Assembly (NCBI RefSeq): GCF_040412085.2
Contig: NZ_CP115920.1
Span: forward strand, 558,001-622,000
Origin: Vibrio sp. CB1-14
GTDB taxonomy: Bacteria; Pseudomonadota; Gammaproteobacteria; Enterobacterales; Vibrionaceae
DNA: 64,000 nt
Direction: 5' to 3'
Positions 1-9,276 of this stretch are shown piece after piece. A program made the translations under genes and the position numbers. Numbering within the stretch: the first letter of the stretch is position 1; each line of letters begins with the position of its first letter. Under the pieces are notes generated by a model, which was not told the origin of the DNA, did no database searches, and saw only the letters and a list, made by a program, of their open reading frames with translations.

Positions 1-290
1 TAAACATTCTTATCAAGTACATGGGTGTCTACCCACCAGGTACTATCGTGAAGTTGTCGAACGAAATGGTTGGCCTTGTGGTATCCATTAACAGCGCGAG
101 CTTACTCAGCCCAAATGTGCTGCTTTACGATCCAAGCGTGCCTAAACTGCAAGCTCCTATCATTGCGCTTGAAGATAAAGACTTGAAGGTAGAGTCGGTG
201 ATTCATCCTGAACGTTTACCTGAAGAAATCCGTGAATACTTAAATCCACGTGCTCGAGTGTCCTATTACTTTGATGACAACGCCAACTAG
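1..290 (+). CDS. C-terminal end of an HD-GYP-type c-di-GMP phosphodiesterase (partial)
   Basis: The gene enters from the left edge and is open from base 3; the stop is TAG at 288-290. The visible ~95 residues include YPPGTIVKLSN and GLVVSIN, then a run of predicted strands ending in RVSYYFDD. This tail, with its PPGT-VKLS-GLV pattern, is typical of the small beta-rich region that follows the HD-GYP catalytic domain in DUF3391/HD-GYP proteins. The catalytic HD and GYP residues lie outside the window, so activity cannot be judged. The stop codon lies inside the stem of a terminator-like hairpin. The family call rests only on the tail and is an inference. Confidence 0.6.
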   Translation, partial: NILIKYMGVYPPGTIVKLSNEMVGLVVSINSASLLSPNVLLYDPSVPKLQAPIIALEDKDLKVESVIHPERLPEEIREYLNPRARVSYYFDDNAN

Positions 291-312
291 CGTTGCACTA
301 GTTGGCGTATTT
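280..312 (+). terminator. Terminator-like hairpin overlapping the stop codon
   Basis: An 11-bp perfect inverted repeat (ACGCCAACTAG at 280-290, CTAGTTGGCGT at 298-308) with a 7-base loop is followed by a short T-rich stretch. The TAG stop is the last triplet of the left arm. The T tract is weak, so efficiency is uncertain. Confidence 0.5.
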
Positions 313-359
313 CATGTCACAGTCCCATTAGTTAGGGTAAGTGGATAAATACAAGCAGA

Positions 360-1640
360 TTATTGCACAGGTGCAAACAATGTTGGTTCAGCATTCGGTG
401 TCCAGTTAGCTTGTGACACGTGTGCGGTAATTACCTGATATTTAGCTCCGTTGTAAACCACGACATCACCAAGCGCATAGCTAACATTTAGCTGCCAGTT
501 GGTCGTTGGATCCGCGTTGTACCATAAAGTTGAATGCAGTGAGGGTGCCCAATCATTTTGTGCAAAGTGATCTTTCTGAGCGACGTAAATGGTACCTTGA
601 TGGTTAACGTGATCGCCTGCTTGATAGTGAGTATCTGGCGCCCAATCTTCGATGTAGTTATCCAAAGTATCAAATACATAGCCTGCTTGCAGCGCTAGCT
701 CCAGGAACTTGTCCAGTTTTGGGATATTTTTGGTTTCGCCCATGCCACGGTGGCCATCTTCAAACAAAAACTCATGGGTCAGCACAATGACTTTGTCTTT
801 ATGAAGGGCGGTATCACAAGGGAAGTTTTGTGCTTTCGAGTTTACTGGTTCAATGGTTACCGGTGCGCAAGAATTAATAGACGCTTCAACATACGCCAAA
901 AATGGCTCTGGCTCGGTCAAGCTATTCGCTGGCATCTCAATTCCCCAGTTCTCCGGTGCCCAGTCAAGGTCCCAACCGAACAGTTGATAGCTATCGTTGG
1001 TGAGCATGTCTGATAAAGTCATCGCATTGCTGGAGCTGTTTGATGGGTTGTCTGGATCGCAGACATAGTTAGGATCCCAAGGCAGATAATCATCAGAGGT
1101 CGCACAAAGGTCATCGGCATTAAAGCTCTTAGCGACACGCCATCCATTGGTATACGGTAGGCGGGCAAACTGATCGGCGACATAATTAGGATAGCTAGTG
1201 ATGTTCGGGATGTATTGTTCAAATTTCGCTAAGTTGAGCGGGAAATAGGTGTAATCGTAGGCTGGATCGCGATAGGAATTGACGTTGTGCATGCCTGTCG
1301 CATTACACGCTGCTGCGGTGTTTTCACCGTTCAGACCATCACAGTTGTGTACCATGTGATCATAGCTGTGGTTACCAACCATGTGTCCAGTATTGAGTGC
1401 CAGTAGCAGTGCCTCTAGCGCACGGTCTTCATTTTCATCACCAATACCATCTAAGTGCCAAGCATTGAAGAAGAACGATCCTTTCACATTGTGTTTATTG
1501 AGGGTTTCGATCACTTTGATCGACGCGTTAATGGGGCCATCATCAAATGTCAGATAGATGGTGGCTTTTGGCTCGGCCGCAGCAGCGCTAAATGATAGAG
1601 GGATAAGTAAGCTACTGACGATGCTAGTGATTTTCTTCAT
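360..1640 (-). CDS. Secreted chitin oligosaccharide deacetylase (NodB fold, CE4) with chitin-binding repeats
   Basis: This 426-residue protein should remove an acetyl group from chitin oligosaccharides, mainly (GlcNAc)2, outside the cytoplasm. Residues 1-22 form a signal peptide (KK, hydrophobic core, AAAA-E cleavage region). The CE4 motifs are present: TFDDGP at 31-36 (catalytic Asp and metal Asp), HSYDH at 91-95 (metal histidines), then RLPY, DLDW and LTHE. The C-terminal ~100 residues hold two chitin-binding modules of the CBM5/12 type (W-Y-x-x-G-D-x-V patterns). It is transcribed away from the chb operon across a shared 191-base control region. The matching Vibrio enzyme, called chitin oligosaccharide deacetylase, gives GlcNAc-GlcN, a chitinase-inducing signal. 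All catalytic motifs are intact. Confidence 0.9.
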   Translation of the reverse strand: MKKITSIVSSLLIPLSFSAAAAEPKATIYLTFDDGPINASIKVIETLNKHNVKGSFFFNAWHLDGIGDENEDRALEALLLALNTGHMVGNHSYDHMVHNCDGLNGENTAAACNATGMHNVNSYRDPAYDYTYFPLNLAKFEQYIPNITSYPNYVADQFARLPYTNGWRVAKSFNADDLCATSDDYLPWDPNYVCDPDNPSNSSSNAMTLSDMLTNDSYQLFGWDLDWAPENWGIEMPANSLTEPEPFLAYVEASINSCAPVTIEPVNSKAQNFPCDTALHKDKVIVLTHEFLFEDGHRGMGETKNIPKLDKFLELALQAGYVFDTLDNYIEDWAPDTHYQAGDHVNHQGTIYVAQKDHFAQNDWAPSLHSTLWYNADPTTNWQLNVSYALGDVVVYNGAKYQVITAHVSQANWTPNAEPTLFAPVQ

Positions 1641-1831
1641 AATAAGTCCTATAAGTGTGAGTTTTAATAATACTTCTTTCCAAAAATCGATTTTAATTTA
1701 ACGAAAAAAATAAAATAAAATCGGCAGATCTTTTATTTTTGCGATCCATTTCAATTAAAAACGCAACCGGTTGCGCTTTAATGTTAATGTTATTTTTGTT
1801 ACCGTTGTTTTGTAACTGCTATGGAGGCTTT
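1641..1831. promoter_or_regulatory. Divergent control region of the deacetylase and chb operon
   Basis: This AT-rich 191-base region separates the deacetylase (minus) from chbB (plus). It holds the LacI-type palindrome at 1762-1775 and a Shine-Dalgarno (GGAGG, 1823-1827) for chbB. I did not find convincing -35/-10 pairs. A single TGTGA half-site near 1656 is too weak to call a CRP site, although chitin genes in Vibrio commonly need CRP. Confidence 0.5.
1762..1775. promoter_or_regulatory. LacI/GalR-family operator
   Basis: The 14-bp perfect palindrome CGCAACCGGTTGCG has the central CG and GCAA/TTGC arms typical of LacI/GalR operators. It lies 56 bases before the chbB start, in the region shared with the deacetylase. 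The LacI-type gene at 6056-7057, last in this cluster, is the obvious candidate binder. No second copy was seen upstream of that regulator. Confidence 0.75.
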
Positions 1832-2137
1832 ATGAAGAAAATATTACTTTGCTGTAGCGCTGGAATGTCGACCAGCATGCTCGTAAAAAAAATGGAACAA
1901 TCAGCGGAATCTCGTGGTATTGAGTGCGAAATTCAAGCTAAGTCTGTATCAGATTTCAATGATGCGATTGGTGAGTACGATGTATGCCTACTGGGGCCTC
2001 AGGTCAGGTTTCAGCTAGAGGAACTTAGAAAAGTGGCCACGGAGCATGGCAAGAATATTGATGCCATTTCACCACAAGACTACGGAATGATGAAGGGTGC
2101 GGAAGTATTAGATCAAGCGCTTGCCTTAATAGATTAG
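1832..2137 (+). CDS. chbB: PTS system, N,N'-diacetylchitobiose-specific IIB component
   Basis: This 101-residue EIIB of the lactose/cellobiose/chitobiose family accepts phosphate from EIIA and passes it to the incoming disaccharide at EIIC. The P-loop CSAGMSTS follows the first few residues and its Cys8 is the expected phosphorylation site. I chose the ATG at 1832, not the in-frame start at 1739, because GGAGG precedes it by 4 bases, the protein then begins MKKILLCC as family members do, and the operator would otherwise be coding. First gene of chbBCAFG-lacI. Confidence 0.93.
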   Translation: MKKILLCCSAGMSTSMLVKKMEQSAESRGIECEIQAKSVSDFNDAIGEYDVCLLGPQVRFQLEELRKVATEHGKNIDAISPQDYGMMKGAEVLDQALALID

Positions 2138-2175
2138 TCAATTAATAACGTTAACGTGAAATAAAGGAATATGTT

Positions 2176-3501
2176 ATGAAGCTTTATGATGCGATTATAA
2201 GTGTCGTCGAAAAGCACATCGCGCCAATAGCCACAAAAGTGGGTAATCAACCCCATGTTCGTGCAATGAGAGATGGTTTTATTGTTGCGATGCCATTTAT
2301 TATTGTCGGTAGTTTTTTACTAGTTTTTGCTTTTCCCCCATTTTCGGAAGACACCACCAATAGCTTCGGCCGAGTCTGGTTAGACTTTGCCACCACACAC
2401 TTTGATACCATCATGATGCCCTTTAGTATGTCGATGGGTATCATGACGATCTTTGTTTCCCTTGGGGTCGCTTATAGCCTCGCCAAATCTTATAAGATGG
2501 ATGGCATTACCAGTGCTACGCTGTCTCTGATGAGCTTTTTGCTGGTGGCAGCACCAGCAACAGATGGCGGCCTGCCAACCGGTCATATGGGTGGTACTGG
2601 TATCTTTACCGCAGTGATCTGTGCGTTCTTTGCGGTTGAGCTTTATCGTTTCATGAAAAAGCACAATATCACCATCCGTATGCCAGAGCAGGTGCCCCCT
2701 GCAATCGCGCGCTCTTTTGAAGTGCTACTGCCTGTCTTGGCAGTCTTCTTTACCTTGTACCCACTGAGCATTTTTGTTCAAACCACGTATGACATGCTGA
2801 TCCCAGATGCCGTGATGGCGATGTTCAAACCATTGGTGAGTGCTTCGAATACTTTGCCAGCCATCATAGGTGCCTTGTTAGTTTGTCAGTTGCTTTGGTT
2901 TGCAGGCATTCACGGTGCGGCGATTGTGGTTGGTTTGCTATCACCAATCTTCCTAACCAACATCAGCGCCAACATTGATGCATTTGTTGCAGGTGAACCG
3001 GTACAAAATATCTTTACTCAACCGTTCTGGGATTTCTATATCTTCATTGGTGGCTCAGGTGCAACGTTCGCACTTGTACTGCTTATGATGTTCAGTCGCT
3101 CAGTCCACTTAAAGAGCTTAGGTCGCATGAGTGTTGTGCCTGGTTTCTTCCAAATCAACGAACCTGTGATCTTTGGTAGCCCAGTTGTACTTAACCCGAT
3201 TCTGTTTATTCCATTTGTGTTTACGCCAGTCATTAACGCGACGATTGCCTACTTTGCAGTGCATGCAGGTTTAGTTGGAATGGGTGTAGCGACAACCCCT
3301 TGGACGGCGCCAGCCATCATAGGTGCATCCTGGGGATCAGGCTGGACACTATCACCAGTGCTGCTCGTTATCGCACTGTTGATTTTGGATCTATTCCTTT
3401 ACTTACCGTTCTTCAAGATGTTCGAAAAGCAATTGCTTGAGCAAGAACAGCCAAAACAAGAGAGCGAAGTGGCGCAGCCAGGAAAAGCAGCAACCGCATA
3501 A
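2176..3501 (+). CDS. chbC: PTS system, N,N'-diacetylchitobiose-specific IIC component (permease)
   Basis: This 441-residue polytopic inner-membrane protein has about ten hydrophobic segments and full family length. It translocates and allows phosphorylation of (GlcNAc)2. The conserved NEPVIFG motif near residue 328, in a segment beginning PGFFQ, is characteristic of the lactose/cellobiose EIIC family. The C-terminal tail is charged and glutamine-rich (LEQEQPKQESE). It lies 38 bases after chbB with a good Shine-Dalgarno (AAGGA), in the order B-C-A expected of separate-domain chitobiose PTS operons. Confidence 0.93.
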   Translation: MKLYDAIISVVEKHIAPIATKVGNQPHVRAMRDGFIVAMPFIIVGSFLLVFAFPPFSEDTTNSFGRVWLDFATTHFDTIMMPFSMSMGIMTIFVSLGVAYSLAKSYKMDGITSATLSLMSFLLVAAPATDGGLPTGHMGGTGIFTAVICAFFAVELYRFMKKHNITIRMPEQVPPAIARSFEVLLPVLAVFFTLYPLSIFVQTTYDMLIPDAVMAMFKPLVSASNTLPAIIGALLVCQLLWFAGIHGAAIVVGLLSPIFLTNISANIDAFVAGEPVQNIFTQPFWDFYIFIGGSGATFALVLLMMFSRSVHLKSLGRMSVVPGFFQINEPVIFGSPVVLNPILFIPFVFTPVINATIAYFAVHAGLVGMGVATTPWTAPAIIGASWGSGWTLSPVLLVIALLILDLFLYLPFFKMFEKQLLEQEQPKQESEVAQPGKAATA

Positions 3502-3527
3502 CGATTAGCATTATTGAGGAGAGTATC

Positions 3528-3839
3528 ATGGACCAAGAATTGGTAGTGATGGAGATCATCTGCAACGCAGGTGAAGCAAGAAGTTTGTGTTTTGAAGCAC
3601 TGCAAGCGGCCAGAAAGCAAGATTTAGCCACTGCAGACGCGTCATTAGCTCAGGCAAAAGAGTGCTTGAATAAAGCACACTTGATTCAGACTCAGCTTAT
3701 CGAGCTGGATCAAGGTGAGGGTAAGGTACCCATGACGTTAGTGATGGTGCACGCCCAAGACCATTTGATGACTACCATTCTTGCCCATGAGCTCGCAACA
3801 GAGCTGGTGGAGCTAAGAAAAGCATTGGTAAAGGAGTGA
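3528..3839 (+). CDS. chbA: PTS system, N,N'-diacetylchitobiose-specific IIA component
   Basis: This 103-residue helical EIIA of the lactose/chitobiose family receives phosphate from HPr and gives it to ChbB. The active-site signature VHAQDHLM is present; His75 is the expected phosphohistidine and Asp78 the metal ligand of the trimer. GAGG precedes the ATG. The stop is 4 bases before chbF, so the two are probably translationally coupled. Confidence 0.93.
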   Translation: MDQELVVMEIICNAGEARSLCFEALQAARKQDLATADASLAQAKECLNKAHLIQTQLIELDQGEGKVPMTLVMVHAQDHLMTTILAHELATELVELRKALVKE

Positions 3840-3843
3840 TCCT

Positions 3844-5175
3844 ATGACAGTCCAATCCCTGAAAATTGCCGTTATCGGTGGTGGCAGCAGTTATACCCCG
3901 GAGCTAATAGAAGGCATATTACTGAGGCAAGACTTATTACCTGTTCGCGAAATCTGTTTAACTGATATCGAGGCGGGTAAAGAAAAGTTAGAGGTTATAA
4001 CAGCGCTAACCCAGCGTATGGTTGCTAAAGCAAAAGCCGATATCGTCGTCTCTCAAACCTTGGATAGAAGACAGGCGATACAAGGGGCGGACTTTGTGAT
4101 GACGCAGTTTCGTGTAGGTGGGCTTAAAGCTCGTCAACGCGATGAAGCCATCCCATTGAAGTATGATCGAGTAGGACAAGAAACGACAGGGGCGGGCGGC
4201 TTTGCTAAAGCGCTTCGAACCATCCCTGTTGTTTTAGATATCTGTCGAGACATTGAAGAACTCGCGCCTAATGCGTGGATGCTAAATTTCACCAACCCCG
4301 CAGGCTTGGTTACCGAAGCCATTCATAAATACAGCAAAGTGAAGACCATTGGACTTTGTAATGTTCCAGTCTCAATGCAAATGATGGCGTCAGAGATGCT
4401 AGATTGCGAACCTAGCGCCTTGCAAATGAAATATGCAGGGCTTAACCATCTAGTTTGGGTGACCAGTGCATACCTCAATGGTAAAGAAGTCACCAAAGAG
4501 CTGCTCGGTAAAGTAGGTGATGGTGCTAATTTCTCGATGAAAAACATTTTTGAAGAGCCTTGGGACCCTGATTTTCTTAATGCATTGGGTGTGATTCCTT
4601 GCCCGTATCACCGCTACTACTATCAAACAGAAGCTATGCTGGCAGAAGAAAAACTATCCTTTATGGAAAAAGGCAGTCGCGCCACGCAAGTCATGGAAAC
4701 CGAAGCTGCACTGTTTGAACTTTATAAGCAAGCTTCGCTAGACAGTAAACCAAAGGAGCTAGAAGAGCGCGGCGGCGCTTACTATTCCGATGCATCATTG
4801 AATCTAGTGGACGCTATTTACAATAATCGAAATGATATCCATGTGGTTAATGTTGCGAATGCTGGCGTGATCAGTGCTTTGCCGGATGATGCGGTGATTG
4901 AGTGTTCTGCAGTGATTGGTAATAGCGGTGCAACGCCAATTGCAGTGGATCCGTTGCCTCATTTTGTTGAGAGCCTGATAACCAGGGTAAAAAGCTATGA
5001 GATGCTAACAGTGGAGGCGGCTGTACATGGAGATAAGGAAAAAGCGTTACTGGCATTGGCGACTCATCCTTTAGTTGGCGATATTCAAATCGCAAAATCG
5101 CTGCTTAACGACCTCCTAGAGCAAAATAAGGATTATTTGCCACAGTTTGTATCGCTACAGGGAACGTTGGATTAA
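3844..5175 (+). CDS. chbF: 6-phospho-beta-glucosidase / diacetylchitobiose-6-phosphate hydrolase (GH4)
   Basis: This 443-residue family GH4 enzyme should split the phosphorylated disaccharide made by ChbBCA into GlcN/GlcNAc sugars and their 6-phosphate. GH4 enzymes use NAD+ and a divalent metal. The Rossmann glycine-rich segment KIAVIGGGSSYTPEL lies at residues 6-20; GLCNVP (metal-ligand Cys) and GLNHLVW (metal His) follow. Length is normal. The adjoining deacetylase ChbG suggests the true substrate is mono-deacetylated chitobiose-6-phosphate, as in E. coli. Confidence 0.92.
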   Translation: MTVQSLKIAVIGGGSSYTPELIEGILLRQDLLPVREICLTDIEAGKEKLEVITALTQRMVAKAKADIVVSQTLDRRQAIQGADFVMTQFRVGGLKARQRDEAIPLKYDRVGQETTGAGGFAKALRTIPVVLDICRDIEELAPNAWMLNFTNPAGLVTEAIHKYSKVKTIGLCNVPVSMQMMASEMLDCEPSALQMKYAGLNHLVWVTSAYLNGKEVTKELLGKVGDGANFSMKNIFEEPWDPDFLNALGVIPCPYHRYYYQTEAMLAEEKLSFMEKGSRATQVMETEAALFELYKQASLDSKPKELEERGGAYYSDASLNLVDAIYNNRNDIHVVNVANAGVISALPDDAVIECSAVIGNSGATPIAVDPLPHFVESLITRVKSYEMLTVEAAVHGDKEKALLALATHPLVGDIQIAKSLLNDLLEQNKDYLPQFVSLQGTLD

Positions 5176-5196
5176 GTAATAAGAGAGGGAAGTGGC

Positions 5197-5916
5197 ATGA
5201 AGTTAATTTTTAATGCAGACGACTATGGGCTTTGCCAAGCGGTAAATCAAGGCATCATTGCTAGCCACCTTAACGGTGTCGTGACATCGACAACAATGAT
5301 GGTTGGTATGCAGGGTGAGCAAGATGCTTTAGAGCGTTTAGAGGCGGCGCCTAATCTAAGTGTCGGCGTCCATTTACGTCTTACCGCGGGCAAACCGGTA
5401 TCTTCACATTTCCCCCTTATCACTATAGAAGGGAGTTTTCTTAAGTACGATGCGCTTATGGCGAAGTTAGAGCCAAAACATGAGACGGCAATTTATGAAG
5501 AGTTTCGAGCTCAAATAGAACACTTTTTGAGTTATGGCATTCCGCTTAGTCATTTGGATAGTCATCATCATGTACACCTTCATCCTATCGTCACAAGAGT
5601 GGTCGCTCGGTTGAGTCATGAGTTTGATGTTCCATATCGCGCAACGCCTTCTTTAACGGGCTATCAATTTAGTGACGGCTTTTACGATGGCAACATTTCG
5701 TTGGACTGGTTAAAAGCTCAGCTCGCTGATTGGTTAAAACACTATGATGTTGTCGAGGTGATGTGCCATCCTGCTGTTGTCGATGATGAGCTCGCTTCGA
5801 TCAGTTCGTATCTTGACAAAAGGGAGTTAGAACTTGAAGTACTCAGCTCGCAGGAGCTGAAACAATATTTAATTAGCCATCAGATTGAGTTAACCCATTA
5901 CAGTGCTGTTATTTAG
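5197..5916 (+). CDS. chbG: Chitin disaccharide (chitobiose-6-phosphate) deacetylase, YdjC/ChbG family
   Basis: This 239-residue cytoplasmic deacetylase removes one acetyl group from phosphorylated chitobiose, making it a substrate for ChbF. Family motifs are the N-terminal NADDYG (catalytic and metal Asp), HLDSHHHVHLHP (metal histidines) and MCHP near residue 189. It starts 21 bases after chbF with a GAGGG Shine-Dalgarno. It is the second deacetylase in the cluster and is unrelated in fold to the secreted CE4 enzyme at 360-1640. It is slightly shorter than the ~250-residue enterobacterial proteins but no motif is missing. Confidence 0.9.
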   Translation: MKLIFNADDYGLCQAVNQGIIASHLNGVVTSTTMMVGMQGEQDALERLEAAPNLSVGVHLRLTAGKPVSSHFPLITIEGSFLKYDALMAKLEPKHETAIYEEFRAQIEHFLSYGIPLSHLDSHHHVHLHPIVTRVVARLSHEFDVPYRATPSLTGYQFSDGFYDGNISLDWLKAQLADWLKHYDVVEVMCHPAVVDDELASISSYLDKRELELEVLSSQELKQYLISHQIELTHYSAVI

Positions 5917-5933
5917 TCGATACTTTTATCGAT

Positions 5934-5976
5934 AACCATGAGTGCGTTCCCAAAAATTCACCTTGCGCTCATGGTT
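5934..5976 (+). terminator. Inverted repeat between chbG and lacI
   Basis: AACCATGAGTGCG (5934-5946) and GCGCTCATGGTT (5965-5976) form a long stem with one mismatch, an ~18-base loop and pyrimidine-rich sequence after it (ACTTCTTTCCC). It could attenuate transcription into the regulator gene or act as an RNA-stability element. It does not resemble the LacI-type palindrome upstream of chbB. Confidence 0.4.
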
Positions 5977-6055
5977 ACTTCTTTCCCTATCTCACTCGGT
6001 TTCGTAGTATTGAGTGCAGCAATTTATTTTCAAAATTACCAAGGAAGCATAGCTA

Positions 6056-7057
6056 ATGGCGAGTATTAAGGAAGTTGCTGCATTGGCCGGTGTCAACCGC
6101 TCAACCGTCTCACGTATTATCAACGGAGAGGGCAGTTTTCGATCTGACACAAAGCGAAGAGTCGAAGAGGCTATGGCGCAACTCGATTATCGGCCAAGTG
6201 CAATTGCCCGTTCTTTGGCAAAATCGCATTCCAATATGATTGGTTTGATGGTGACCTACTATACCGGCGGCTTCTTTGGTCAAATGATGAATCAAGTACA
6301 ATTGGAACTTGATGTGCAAAACAAGTTCCTGTTGACTGCGCAAGGACATCATAGTGCTGATGGTGAAAAGAAGGCGATAGAGAAGTTTAAAGACCTACGT
6401 TGTGATGGCTTTATACTGCACAGTCGCTACTTGAGTGATGAAGAGCTGATCGCTCTATCAAAAACCAAAACTCCGTTTGTGCTTCTTGACCGTTATATAG
6501 AAGAAATTAAACAGCAATGTGTGACTTTTGATCATCAAAAGGCTTCCGCATTGGCAACGAGTTATCTTCTAGAACGTGGCCATATCAATATAGGTTGTGT
6601 CACAGGCCCCCTAGGCAGAGTGAGTAGTCAGGTTCGTTTGACGGGTTATAAGAATGCGATAGCCGAAAAAGGTATCGCGTTGAATCCAGATTACCTTGTT
6701 GAAGGTGACTACGAGCTAGATAGCGGTTACGCAGCAATGGCTCAATTGATGAGCTTAGAGCAAAAGCCAACGGCATTATTTTCAACCGGTGAAGAGATGA
6801 CTCGTGGGATCATGAAATATTGCTACGAACAGCAAATACGTTGCCCGGAGGATATCTCTATTATTAGCTACGACAGTGTGAATAGTTGTCGTGGGCTTTA
6901 CCCGCAGGTCACGACCCTTGAATTTCCGATCAGTGATATGGCTCATGAAGCTGTGCTATTGCTCAATGCGCAGCTTAAAGCTCAGAGCCGTGAACAAGCG
7001 CAACTGAGCGTTTCTCCACGAATTCAGGAAGGAAATAGTGTTATTAACCTCACTTAA
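6056..7057 (+). CDS. LacI-family transcriptional regulator of the chitobiose operon
   Basis: This 333-residue LacI/GalR repressor has an N-terminal helix-turn-helix (IKEVAALAGVNRSTVSRIIN, residues 4-23), the hinge-helix segment PSAIARSLA near residue 54, and a periplasmic-binding-protein-like ligand domain. An AAGGA Shine-Dalgarno precedes the ATG. Its place at the end of the chb operon and the palindrome at 1762-1775 argue that it controls chbBCAFG and perhaps the divergent deacetylase. The ligand is unknown; a phosphorylated chitin disaccharide is a reasonable guess. E. coli instead uses the AraC-type ChbR plus NagC. Confidence 0.85.
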   Translation: MASIKEVAALAGVNRSTVSRIINGEGSFRSDTKRRVEEAMAQLDYRPSAIARSLAKSHSNMIGLMVTYYTGGFFGQMMNQVQLELDVQNKFLLTAQGHHSADGEKKAIEKFKDLRCDGFILHSRYLSDEELIALSKTKTPFVLLDRYIEEIKQQCVTFDHQKASALATSYLLERGHINIGCVTGPLGRVSSQVRLTGYKNAIAEKGIALNPDYLVEGDYELDSGYAAMAQLMSLEQKPTALFSTGEEMTRGIMKYCYEQQIRCPEDISIISYDSVNSCRGLYPQVTTLEFPISDMAHEAVLLLNAQLKAQSREQAQLSVSPRIQEGNSVINLT

Positions 7058-7094
7058 ATTAGGACTAAATAATACTTTTTGAACACTTCGGCTG

Positions 7095-7138
7095 TTTTTT
7101 CCTCAAAAAACCGTTTTTTTGGAAATAATCCAAAAAAA
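7095..7138. promoter_or_regulatory. A/T-tract palindromes upstream of rrn P1 (UP-element-like)
   Basis: Two perfect inverted repeats lie directly before the first rRNA promoter: TTTTTT-N4-AAAAAA (7095-7110) and TTTTTTTGG-N7-CCAAAAAAA (7114-7138), the second ending three bases before the -35. The A/T tracts fit an UP element bound by RNA polymerase alpha; the hairpins could also terminate lacI transcription. Confidence 0.5.
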
Positions 7139-7141
7139 CAC

Positions 7142-7169
7142 TTGCCAACTTATCGGGCATCTCTATAAT
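7142..7169 (+). promoter_or_regulatory. rRNA operon promoter, upstream copy
   Basis: TTGCCA (7142-7147), a 16-base spacer and TATAAT (7164-7169) are followed by a GC-rich discriminator (GCGCTTCC). The A/T-rich run immediately upstream supports a strong growth-rate-controlled sigma-70 promoter. Confidence 0.7.
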
Positions 7170-7278
7170 GCGCTTCCACTGACACGGCAGAGGCGGCAAC
7201 GCTTCGAAGGCCGAATCAGAGCGGCAATTAGCCAAAAAGAAAATCTGGTTTTTATTTTAGAAAAATAAAAAAAAGTGT

Positions 7279-7306
7279 TTGACACAAAAGATTTTCTCGC
7301 TAGAAT
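7279..7306 (+). promoter_or_regulatory. rRNA operon promoter, downstream copy
   Basis: TTGACA (7279-7284), a 16-base spacer and TAGAAT (7301-7306) are followed by the GC-rich discriminator GGCCGCC, expected for stringent control by ppGpp/DksA. A/T-rich sequence (AAAAATAAAAAAAAG) lies directly upstream. Confidence 0.75.
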
Positions 7307-7348
7307 GGCCGCCTCTTCAAACGGAACGCAGCAGCGAACGAATGAAGA

Positions 7349-7362
7349 GATGTTCTTTAAAA
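7349..7362 (+). promoter_or_regulatory. boxA-like antitermination site in rrn leader 1
   Basis: GATGTTCTTTAAAA resembles the rrn boxA (TGCTCTTTAACA) used by the Nus antitermination complex. The equivalent position in leader 2 is closer to consensus (GCTCTTTAACA at 12916-12926). Similar boxA-like sequences also occur in both 16S-23S spacers near 9335 and 14895. Confidence 0.6.
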
Positions 7363-7504
7363 ATATAGACCTATCAATCTGTGTGGGCACTCGTTGATGA
7401 TAATCAAATTAGATACCTCGGTATCAAATTAGGTTTTCAATGAACTGAGTGACCAATCGAGATTACTTTCTTGTAAAAGAACTTAGTCTTGGCACAGTCA
7501 ATTC

Positions 7505-7529
7505 ATTATCGTTCTGTTGGAACGATAAT
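7505..7529 (+). other. Leader RNA hairpin of rrn copy 1
   Basis: ATTATCGTTC and GAACGATAAT form a perfect 10-bp stem with a TGTTG loop, 56 bases before mature 16S rRNA. The identical hairpin occurs in leader 2 at 13051-13075. It is probably a precursor folding or processing element. Confidence 0.55.
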
Positions 7530-7585
7530 AGCTTTAGATTACTTATGTAGTTTAAAGTCAGTATTCATTGAGCCGACAAAATCTT

Positions 7586-9136
<1,551 letters not shown>

Positions 9137-9200
9137 TACGAATAGATTATTGCGATGAGTGTTCACACAGATTGATTGGTTTATAGATTTAAGACACCGT

Positions 9201-9276
9201 GTCCCGTTCGTCTAGAGGCCTAGGACACCGCCCTTTCACGGCGGTAACAGGGGTTCGACTCCCCTACGGGATACCA
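9201..9276 (+). tRNA. tRNA-Glu (anticodon TTC) in the 16S-23S spacer
   Basis: A 76-base cloverleaf with encoded CCA. The anticodon loop CTTTCAC gives TTC, and the acceptor arms GTCCCGT/ACGGGAT pair with a G-U at the first position. The body matches enterobacterial tRNA-Glu closely. Confidence 0.96.

Noticed and set aside
1650..1675. CRP site in the deacetylase-chbB control region
   Set aside because: Only one TGTGA half-site is present; the other half does not fit.
1739..1831. Upstream in-frame extension of chbB
   Set aside because: It would make the LacI-type operator coding and adds an untypical N-terminus; ATG 1832 has GGAGG and gives the family beginning.
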